64,000 bases of DNA from Vicinamibacterales bacterium. GTDB lineage: Bacteria; Acidobacteriota; Vicinamibacteria; Vicinamibacterales; UBA2999. The notes below the pieces were generated by a model that had not been told where the DNA came from, did not search any database, and saw nothing but the letters and a program-made list of their open reading frames with translations. Numbering within the stretch: the stretch's first letter is position 1; each line of letters starts with the position of its first letter. Where the stretch lies: positions 1 through 64,000 of the forward strand of contig JBAZYO010000011.1 of NCBI GenBank assembly GCA_041659285.1, given 5' to 3'. Made by a program: the position numbers and the translations under genes. Positions 52,481-59,924 of this stretch are shown one piece after another.

Positions 52481-55027
52481 TTATTGCGCCAACGCCAGCG
52501 TCAGGACCGCAATTGAGTTCTTCATCGTCGCATCCATGTACTGCACTGGGTTGCCGCGGGTCGACGTCCATGTCGCGCCTGCGGTGGTCACCGCTTGACG
52601 ACGCACCAGCAGGACGGAGTGCTGGTGCCTCCAGTCGTTGCCATCGGTGCACGCGCCATTGGCGTCCTGAGCGTCCATCCCGCCGACGCACACGGCGCCA
52701 ACCGCAGACAGTCCCTTCGCCGCCCAATGCATGGAGTACAGGTTGTAGTCGTTATCGTTGAGCAGATATCCGGTGGCGCCGCCCGCCCACTGCCCCAAGC
52801 CCCAGGACTGCACATCCTGGCCGCCCGTGCCATACCAGTCGTCGCCGATGTAGTCGAAGACCTGGCGGAACGTGGTGTAGGCCTGTCCGCGGGTGGTGCC
52901 AGTGAAGCCGGCATCGTTCGGGATCAATGCGGTGCTGCCTTCCCACAGGGGGTTGTTCCAGCCCATCAGCCCCATCGCCATCAGTGGGCCCGCCGACAAC
53001 TGGAAGGAATAGCCCGTGAGAGACGGGGTATAGGAAAACCCGCCGCTGCCGTAGGGACGGCCCGCGGCCACTGCCGCGCCCGTATTGTGTATCGTGGCTC
53101 GAAGAAACGACCCGACACGGGCCTTCACCATGTTGTTGACATACACGCCGCGGGCGGCCATGGGCGACGTCGCCATGGCGTGCAGTGCGGAATACATCCA
53201 CTGGGACGTGGATGCGTCGGGGGCGTTCGCGTTCGGGGTGTAGTAAAAACTGCCGGGATGCGATCCGCTGTCGTTCTGGAACCACACCAGGTAGTCCACC
53301 GCCTGCTGGGCGATGAATTCGATGGGCTTGAAGCGGACCCGGTTCGTATCCCCTACCTGGGCCACAGTTCCGGCCATGCCGGAGGTGGCGAGTGCCGCGG
53401 CCGCGATCCCGGAGACATATGCCTCATTTACGGGGTTGACAGTAAAACTCAAGCCAATGCCGTCGTTGGTGCCGGCAATCGGGGTGGCGAGGTCGTCGGC
53501 CTCGTCAGCCGCAGCGACGCCAACGACGCCCATCTGGGAGAGGTTGTAATTGAACAGCCGAACCAAATCCTCGGCATAGGGGTCGCTCGCGTACCGTAGA
53601 TCGTTTTCGGCGAGCCAGGTGGGCGACGGCGTGGCGTCGGCGTACGTTCCCGGCGGATACGCCGCCATGTGCTTCCGCTTCTGCATCGCCGTCATGGCGA
53701 TCGCCACGTTCGCCACGGGATAACTCGACCCGATGCTCGCGGTCATCGTCGCGGTACCGTCTCCGGCGCGGTTCGCGACGTCGTTGTGCAGGCGCCACAA
53801 GCCATCCTCGATCGCCTTGTCGCTCATCCGCTTCCGCCACTGGCGGCCGAGGCCGTTGGCGGCGTAGTTCTTCGTGAGGTCGATGTTCTCGGCGGGAGCG
53901 CTGCGAATCGCGTCGGCCTCGGCCGCGAGGATCGATCCGTAGTGCATGACCGGATACACCGCCTGGTTGTTCGCGGTCTGGGCCACGCCATTGCAGCTGA
54001 CGACGGTAATGGCCGCGTTGTACGCGACATCCTCGTAGCCAATGGCATATTGATGCGATGCCGACAGGTCATAGCGATTCGTGGTGGTGATGTCTCCCGA
54101 CGAATTGCCGTCGCCGAAATCCCACGAATAAACAATGTCGCCGGTGCAGTTGCGCGCGATCGCCTTGAAGATCGTCGGCGCACCGTTGTAGGTGGGGTGC
54201 GGCAGGTTGCGGTTGGTCGGATCGAACGAGACGGTGATGACCTGATTCGTGTAGGTCGCCAGCGTGCTCGGCACGGTCTGGTCATTCGAGAGTCCCGGTA
54301 CGACCGCGCACTGGACTTGAATGGGTTCGGTCAGCGAGAACGCCACGGCCGCCTGCCCCGGCGGGCAAGAAAGGCCGGCAAACGGGTTCGGCCCCGCCGC
54401 GCCGGTTGCGCCGGCTGCGCCCGCCGCGCCGGCCGGCCCCTGCGCACCTGTCAAACCCATCAGCCCCATTGGACCCATCGGCCCCACCGGACCCGCCGGA
54501 CCTATCGGACCCATCGGACCTGCCGCGCCCACTGGGCCAGCCGGGCCCGTGGCACCTGCCGGACCCGCAGGGCCCGCGGGACCCGGATCACCTGCCGAAC
54601 CGGTCAGACCGGTTTGACCCGTCGGGCCCGGTTCACCCGCCGGTCCCATCGCGCCGATCGCCACCGAAAAGGAAAAATTCTGGTGCGGCGCATTGCCGCG
54701 CGACACGTGCAGGAGATAGGAACCGGCAGGCAGCGTCGGCAATGACGCCGTAATCTGCGTGCGAGCCGCATTCACCACGCGACTGAGCGGCATCCCGCTC
54801 AGGAAGACACTTGGCCTGGCGCCAAAATTGATGCCCGCGATGTAGAGAAACGACGCGTCTGTGGTGACGCTCGTAATGACCAGCGGGTTCTGTTGCGAGG
54901 TGTTCTCAGGACCGTCGTCTCGGTCGTCTCTGTCTTGCTTGCCTTGTTGGTCTTGCTGCCTTTGTTGGGCAGCGGTCCCCGAACCCAGAAGGCAGGCCAG
55001 AACGGCGATCGAGACGATGCGCTTCAT
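52481..55027 (-). CDS. Secreted protein: TIG-like domain, collagen-type repeat, PKD-like domain and alpha/alpha-toroid
   Basis: 848 residues from MKRIVSIAVLACLLG; a GAGGGGG ribosome site precedes it. Layout: signal peptide; a Gln/Asp-rich spacer; a TIG/IPT-like domain at about 45-120 (LVITSVTTDASFLYIAGINF); 30 uninterrupted Gly-X-Y triplets at about 123-218 (GPAGPAGPAGATGPAGPV); a PKD-like domain at 240-345 (YSWDFGDGNSSGD); and a toroid domain at about 405-848 sharing landmarks with the giant gene: GLWRLHN, APDASTSQW, NLYSMHWAAKG and DWYGTGGQ. Collagen-type triplets suggest a trimeric stalk outside the cell. Enzyme activity is not evident. The RCC1 stub follows 11 nt downstream. Confidence 0.82.
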   Translation of the reverse strand: MKRIVSIAVLACLLGSGTAAQQRQQDQQGKQDRDDRDDGPENTSQQNPLVITSVTTDASFLYIAGINFGARPSVFLSGMPLSRVVNAARTQITASLPTLPAGSYLLHVSRGNAPHQNFSFSVAIGAMGPAGEPGPTGQTGLTGSAGDPGPAGPAGPAGATGPAGPVGAAGPMGPIGPAGPVGPMGPMGLMGLTGAQGPAGAAGAAGATGAAGPNPFAGLSCPPGQAAVAFSLTEPIQVQCAVVPGLSNDQTVPSTLATYTNQVITVSFDPTNRNLPHPTYNGAPTIFKAIARNCTGDIVYSWDFGDGNSSGDITTTNRYDLSASHQYAIGYEDVAYNAAITVVSCNGVAQTANNQAVYPVMHYGSILAAEADAIRSAPAENIDLTKNYAANGLGRQWRKRMSDKAIEDGLWRLHNDVANRAGDGTATMTASIGSSYPVANVAIAMTAMQKRKHMAAYPPGTYADATPSPTWLAENDLRYASDPYAEDLVRLFNYNLSQMGVVGVAAADEADDLATPIAGTNDGIGLSFTVNPVNEAYVSGIAAAALATSGMAGTVAQVGDTNRVRFKPIEFIAQQAVDYLVWFQNDSGSHPGSFYYTPNANAPDASTSQWMYSALHAMATSPMAARGVYVNNMVKARVGSFLRATIHNTGAAVAAGRPYGSGGFSYTPSLTGYSFQLSAGPLMAMGLMGWNNPLWEGSTALIPNDAGFTGTTRGQAYTTFRQVFDYIGDDWYGTGGQDVQSWGLGQWAGGATGYLLNDNDYNLYSMHWAAKGLSAVGAVCVGGMDAQDANGACTDGNDWRHQHSVLLVRRQAVTTAGATWTSTRGNPVQYMDATMKNSIAVLTLALAQ
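54366..54660 (-). repeat. Collagen-type Gly-X-Y coding repeat
   Basis: About 270-290 bp of GGN-rich triplets encode 30 Gly-X-Y units, many of them GPA, GPM or GPV. Internal repetition at DNA level makes this stretch prone to length change. Confidence 0.8.
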
Positions 55028-55312
55028 TGATGCCCCCTCGAGAGAAATGCGGTCGTGAACAAAGCAGAAGGGAGAAGCCAACAATACTTTCGCGCCTCCA
55101 GCTTGTCAAACCACGACGACCTGCCGGGTGGCACGCGCGGTGGACCGGTTGACGAGATGAATCGTCACGCGATCTGCGTCTTACGATTGTCTACGAGTGG
55201 TGACATTCCATCTCCACTCACTTACTAATATCCCCCTCATTCGTGGTCAGTTCTCGGTCTCCTCGACCACTCGCAGTCGGTGGCATTTGCCTTTTCAATT
55301 TGGAGGTGCGTG

Positions 55313-58300
55313 ATGATCCGAAAGGCTCCCGCGTCAGCGTTTTGGGCGGTGTGCGCCGCGGCGCTGCTGGCGGCTTCACCTCTCAGCTTGCATGCCCAGT
55401 CGTCCACAGGCAGCCTGCGCGGCGTCGTCAAGGATGCCCAGGGCGTGATTCCCGGCGTGACCGTCGCGCTGGTAAACGAATCGACCACCATCTCGCGGGA
55501 GACCGTGACCAACGCGTCGGGTGAATACTCGTTCCCGGCCATTGAGCCGTCGACCTACACCGTCAAGGCGGCCGTGACCGGCTTCCGGTCGTTCGAGCGC
55601 AAGGGCGTGCGCATTGGCACGCAGCAGAACGTCGGCCTGGAGATCGTGCTGGAAGTGGGCACGCTCGAAGAGACCATCACCGTGACGGCCGACGCCCCGC
55701 TGATCGAATCCACCAACGCCTCGGTGGGCGGCGTGATCGACAGCGCGGCGCTCGAGGCGATTCCCAGCTCCGGCCGCAGTGTGTTCCTGATGGCGACGCT
55801 GGAGCCCACCGTGCAGGCCAGCGGTAACGCGCATTGGAACCGCATGCAGGACCAGGTGGGCAACTCGGCCGTCTCGATGGGCGGCGGCCCGGTCCGCGCC
55901 AACAACTTCCTGGTGGACGGCTTCCCCGTGACCGACCTCCAGAACCGCGCCTCGACCAACCCGTCGATGGAAGCGGTGCAGGAGATGAAGGTCCAGGTCC
56001 ACACCTACGACGCCGAGATGGGCCGCACCGGCGGCGGCGTGATGAACATGTCCGCGCGCTCGGGCGGCAACGAGTGGCGCGGCTCGGCCTACGGGGTGCT
56101 CCGGCCCGAATCGCTGGTGGAGCAGCTGCTCATTCCCAAACTCCAGAAACAGCCGAACGTGCCGGAGTACTGGCGCAACGGCGGCGGCGGCGGCGGCGGC
56201 CCGATCATCAAGAACAAGACCTTCTTCTGGGTGGCGGGCGAGAAGTACGTCAACAATCAGCCGCAGCAGAACTCGTTTCTCCTGCCGACAACGGCGGAGC
56301 GCAACGGTGACTTCTCCGGCCTGCTGCGCAACGGTCAGCCGGTGACCATCCGTGACCCGCTCACGGGGCAGGCGTTTCCCGGCAACCAGATCCCGGCCAA
56401 CCGCATCGATCCGGTCGGCGCGAAAATCCTGGGGTACTTTCCCAAGCCCGACTCGGAAGTGGACAACGGCGCGTCGAATTTCAGCATGACCGACCTGTTG
56501 CCGAACCAGGCGTACCAGATCACCACCAAGGTGAACCACCAGTTCAACAGCTCGATCGCGTTGAGCGGGTTCGTCCTGCGCCAGGTGACGCACGAGGCCA
56601 ACTCCAACTACAACCCCGAGAACAAGTTCGTCGGGGGCAGCTACCAGCTCGATCGCGTGATTGGCACGTTCGTGATCAACAACACCTACGTCCTGAACAA
56701 CTCCACCGTGCTGACGCTACGCGGCGGCTACAACAGCTTCGACGACAACTACAACCTGCCGTTCGAGTTCGACGCCAAGGCGCTGTGGAACAACCCCGCG
56801 CTGACCGGCCAGTTCTCCGACACCAACCGCTTCCCGACGACGGCGATCACCGACTACAAGGGCACGGGCTGGACCCAGCGGCAGGCGAACGGCTACTACC
56901 AGTACGGCGTCAACGGCACGCTGAGCAAGCTGTCGGGCTCGCACAGTTACAAGTTCGGTGGCGACTACCGCGTGCTCGGCGTCCGCTCGCTCAACTACGG
57001 CGCCTCCACGGGCACCTACACCTTCACCGGCACCTACAGCGGCAACGCCGCCGCTGACGTGCTGCTGGGCTATCCGCAGAGCGGCAACGTGCCCCTCAAC
57101 ACGGAGCTCGACGGCTTCGTGAACTACTACGCCGCCTACGCGCAGGACGACTGGCGCATCAACGACAAATTCACGCTGAACTTCGGCATCCGCCTGGAGA
57201 GCGAAACGGGCATGCGGGAGAAGAACAACAACATGACGGTGGACTTCGCCAAGACCACGGCGAGCCCGCTCGACTCGCTGGTGAACGTCCTCGATCCGAT
57301 TACCGGCGCGCGCCGGCAGATCATGGGCGGCCTGGTCTACGCCGGCGAGGGCGGCGCGGCCACCGAGCAGGGCAACCAGCCGGCCGTGAAGATCGCGCCC
57401 CGCATCGGCGCGGTCTACAGCTTCAGCCCGAAGACGGTGCTCCGCGCCGGGTGGGGGCTCTACTACTCGCCGTGGAACTATCCGGCGGCCGGCACCAACG
57501 GCTGGGGTCAGATCGGCTACTCGGCCACCACCGAGATCATCCAGCCGCAGGGGACCGGCGCGGTGCCGACCATCTCGCTGAGCAACCCGTTCCCGGGCGG
57601 GCTCGTGCAACCGAGCGGCAGCAGCCTGGGCTTGCTCACCGGCGCCGGCGGAGAAATCCGCTACATCGATCCCACCAAAGGCGCACCGCGCGTCCAGCAG
57701 TACTCGTTCGACCTCCAGCGTGAGATGCCCTGGGGCATCAGCGTTTCGGTGGGCTACGCCGGCCTCACCGGCTCGAACATGAGCTGGGGCGGCTCGAGCA
57801 ACGCCACCATCAACATCAACCAGCTCGATCCGAAGTACCAGACCTCCGGCATCAACACGCTGCAGCAGGTGCCCAACCCGTTCTTCGGGGTGGCCGCGGC
57901 CGGCCAGTTCTCGCGGCAGTCCACGATCCAGCGGGGGCAGCTCCTGCGTCCGTACCCGCAGTTCGGCGACGTCCTGATGATGCAGTCGACCGGAGCGCAC
58001 TCGCAGTACCACGCCGGCATCTTCCAGATCCGCAAGCGCAGCACCGGCATCTGGGGCGGCAACTTCAGCTACACCTACAGCCGGCTGAAAGACAACCAGT
58101 TCGGGGAGGGCAACTACTACACGAGCGCGCCCGGCCTGCAGAACAACTACACCGTGGTGCCCGACTCGCCGTACTACAACCCGGACCAGGAGTACGGCCT
58201 GAGCCTTCTCGATTCTCCGCACAAGATCGTCGTCGCGCCGACGCTGAACCTGCCCTTTGGCGAAGGCCAGAAGTACCTGGCCGACAGCCGCGTCGCCGAC

Positions 58301-58792
58301 ATATTTCTTGGCGGATGGTCGATTACGCCGGTGATCACCTTCTCGAGCGGATTCCCGATGGGCGTCAGCCAGAACCAGACTTCGACGGGGTTCCTGCTTG
58401 GTAACAACCTGCGGCCGAACCTCGTGCCCGGACAAGACTTCCTCGTCCCCGGCGACATCACCGACCGCATCACTGCCAGCCCCACTGACAACCTGTACTT
58501 GAACGGGAGGGCTTTCGTCGCCGTGGCGGCCAACCAGTTCGGCAACGCGCCGCGCACGCTGCCGGGCGTCTACTCGCCCTGGCGGAACAACGTGGACCTG
58601 TCGGTGAGCAAGAACATCAAGACCGGCGGCCGCACCTCGCTATCGGCGCGCATCGAGGTCCTGAACATGCTGAACCTCGTGCAGTGGGCCGCGCCGGCCA
58701 GCTCGGCGTTCGGTAACGCCTCGTTCGGCCAGATCAGGAATCAGGCGAACAACATGCGGATGGTGCAGTTCACGTTCCGGCTTCAGTTCTGA
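55313..58792 (+). CDS. TonB-dependent receptor with carboxypeptidase-regulatory-like domain (receptor 2)
   Basis: 1159 residues from ATG 55313, six bases after GGAGG (55302-55306). Signal peptide ends near SLHAQ. Residues 30-115 are the carboxypeptidase-regulatory-like domain (LRGVVKDAQGVIPGVTVALV, then YTVKAAVTGFRSFERKGV). The plug has DSAALEAIPSSGRSVFLMA and NNFLVDGFPVTD; a poly-Gly loop occurs near residue 296; the barrel ends MVQFTFRLQF. It is paralogous to receptor 1 at 19727 but clearly diverged. The ligand is unknown. The gene is divergent from the collagen-like gene across a 285-nt gap and is followed by a lipoprotein gene. Confidence 0.92.
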   Translation: MIRKAPASAFWAVCAAALLAASPLSLHAQSSTGSLRGVVKDAQGVIPGVTVALVNESTTISRETVTNASGEYSFPAIEPSTYTVKAAVTGFRSFERKGVRIGTQQNVGLEIVLEVGTLEETITVTADAPLIESTNASVGGVIDSAALEAIPSSGRSVFLMATLEPTVQASGNAHWNRMQDQVGNSAVSMGGGPVRANNFLVDGFPVTDLQNRASTNPSMEAVQEMKVQVHTYDAEMGRTGGGVMNMSARSGGNEWRGSAYGVLRPESLVEQLLIPKLQKQPNVPEYWRNGGGGGGGPIIKNKTFFWVAGEKYVNNQPQQNSFLLPTTAERNGDFSGLLRNGQPVTIRDPLTGQAFPGNQIPANRIDPVGAKILGYFPKPDSEVDNGASNFSMTDLLPNQAYQITTKVNHQFNSSIALSGFVLRQVTHEANSNYNPENKFVGGSYQLDRVIGTFVINNTYVLNNSTVLTLRGGYNSFDDNYNLPFEFDAKALWNNPALTGQFSDTNRFPTTAITDYKGTGWTQRQANGYYQYGVNGTLSKLSGSHSYKFGGDYRVLGVRSLNYGASTGTYTFTGTYSGNAAADVLLGYPQSGNVPLNTELDGFVNYYAAYAQDDWRINDKFTLNFGIRLESETGMREKNNNMTVDFAKTTASPLDSLVNVLDPITGARRQIMGGLVYAGEGGAATEQGNQPAVKIAPRIGAVYSFSPKTVLRAGWGLYYSPWNYPAAGTNGWGQIGYSATTEIIQPQGTGAVPTISLSNPFPGGLVQPSGSSLGLLTGAGGEIRYIDPTKGAPRVQQYSFDLQREMPWGISVSVGYAGLTGSNMSWGGSSNATININQLDPKYQTSGINTLQQVPNPFFGVAAAGQFSRQSTIQRGQLLRPYPQFGDVLMMQSTGAHSQYHAGIFQIRKRSTGIWGGNFSYTYSRLKDNQFGEGNYYTSAPGLQNNYTVVPDSPYYNPDQEYGLSLLDSPHKIVVAPTLNLPFGEGQKYLADSRVADIFLGGWSITPVITFSSGFPMGVSQNQTSTGFLLGNNLRPNLVPGQDFLVPGDITDRITASPTDNLYLNGRAFVAVAANQFGNAPRTLPGVYSPWRNNVDLSVSKNIKTGGRTSLSARIEVLNMLNLVQWAAPASSAFGNASFGQIRNQANNMRMVQFTFRLQF

Positions 58793-58866
58793 GGGGCCAC
58801 GGGTGCGGTTATGAAGGGCGAGGGCTTCGGCCCTCGCCACCGAGATCGATCGCTGAGGATTTGCCC

Positions 58867-59427
58867 ATGCGCCTCGCCCACGCTGCGCTTCTGCTGCTGC
58901 TCGCCGTAAGCTGCGCGCGCAGCAAGCCCGAGACGACGGTGCCTGAACCCCAGGTCGCCGCGCCACGTCCCCGGACGCCGCCGCCGGCTCCCACGCCAGC
59001 GGAGCCGGCGGCACCACGGCCCGCGCCCCCCAAGGCCCCTGCGCCTGCACCGCGCGCGGGCACTCCGGCGCCACCGGCCGCGCCAAAGGCAGGCCCGCCC
59101 GTCGCTAAGGCTCCCGCCCCGGCGCCATCGCTGGACCTGAACGCACTGACAGAGCGGCTCAAGGAGACCAAGGCCATTGGCTTCTTCACCAAGATCACGC
59201 TCAAGAACCAGGTCGACGATCTGCTGGACCAGTTCCGCGCGTACCACCAGGGCAAGGCGAAGGTCACCATGACCGATCTCCGTCGGTCCTACGAGCTGAT
59301 GATGATGAAGGTGCTCTCGCTACTGCAGGACGAAGACCAGGCGCTGTCGTCGGCCATCGTGTCCTCGCGCGAGGCGATCTGGGGCCTGCTCGCGGATCCG
59401 AAGAAGTTCGCGGCCCTCCAGGGTTGA
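58867..59427 (+). CDS. Lipoprotein with Pro/Ala-rich linker
   Basis: 186 residues from MRLAHAALLLLLAVSCARS; AVSC is a lipobox, so the Cys is probably lipidated. Residues about 25-95 are a Pro-Ala-Lys linker long enough to span part of the cell wall. The C-terminal 85 residues form a helical domain (LNALTERLKETKAIGFFTKI, then NQVDDLLDQFRAYHQGKAKV, and SYELMMMKVLSLLQDEDQAL). I do not recognise the domain. It follows receptor 2 by about 75 nt and precedes a small secreted protein by 16 nt, so the three may share a transcript. Confidence 0.75.
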   Translation: MRLAHAALLLLLAVSCARSKPETTVPEPQVAAPRPRTPPPAPTPAEPAAPRPAPPKAPAPAPRAGTPAPPAAPKAGPPVAKAPAPAPSLDLNALTERLKETKAIGFFTKITLKNQVDDLLDQFRAYHQGKAKVTMTDLRRSYELMMMKVLSLLQDEDQALSSAIVSSREAIWGLLADPKKFAALQG

Positions 59428-59443
59428 ACGCGGGAGAGAAACT

Positions 59444-59701
59444 ATGAATGCACCCACCGTGGCTCTCGTCCAATCGCTGGTCGTCGTGGCGTGGCTCGCC
59501 GTGCCGCCCCAGGCCCAGGACGACGAGGCGCTCAAGAAGGACCTGACGGCGGTCATTGCGCTCCACGGATTGCCGTGTGGCCAGGTCGTCGCCGTAAAGG
59601 TACTGGCCGACAGCGACTACGCTGCGTCGTGCAAGGACGGGAACAAGTATCGGGTCTACCTGAATGCCGAGGGGCGGGTGGTGGTCGAAAAGCAGAAGTA
59701 A
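59444..59701 (+). CDS. Small secreted protein with two Cys
   Basis: 85 residues with a signal peptide (MNAPTVALVQSLVVVAWLAV). The mature domain of about 60 residues reads ALHGLPCGQVVAVKVLADSD then YAASCKDGNKYRVYLNAEGR, with two Cys placed for one disulfide. Similar small proteins are scattered in environmental bacteria without known function. Probably co-transcribed with the lipoprotein gene upstream. Confidence 0.7.
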   Translation: MNAPTVALVQSLVVVAWLAVPPQAQDDEALKKDLTAVIALHGLPCGQVVAVKVLADSDYAASCKDGNKYRVYLNAEGRVVVEKQK

Positions 59702-59761
59702 CGCTCCTGGCGTGACTCCCGCGAAGCGCCCGATGGCGGCGTACTTGGCCTCCCTCCCCCA

Positions 59762-59917
59762 TCACGGAAGGATCAATTCGGGCGAACTGGTGACGCTAAA
59801 GAGGAAGCCTTGCAGTTGCTGATACTGCTCCGTCCCGGCCGGACGCGACGGAGCCGCAAGGAAGGCCTTGAGTGCCTCGCGGCCTGGACGGACTCCCTTC
59901 GCTGATCTCCTGACCAT
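59762..59917 (-). pseudogene. Possible 5' stub of a UPF0149/YecA-like gene
   Basis: ATG 59917 opens a 51-codon frame containing REALKAFLAAPSRPAG then YQQLQGFLFSVTSSPELILP, which resembles the N-terminal part of UPF0149/YecA-like proteins (usually near 150 residues or more). TGA at 59762 cuts it exactly after SPELILP, where the family normally goes on with SEW-like residues. It lies 7 nt after the DUF5916 stop. No downstream part was found. A short real protein cannot be excluded. Confidence 0.35.
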
Positions 59918-59924
59918 TGGTTTG

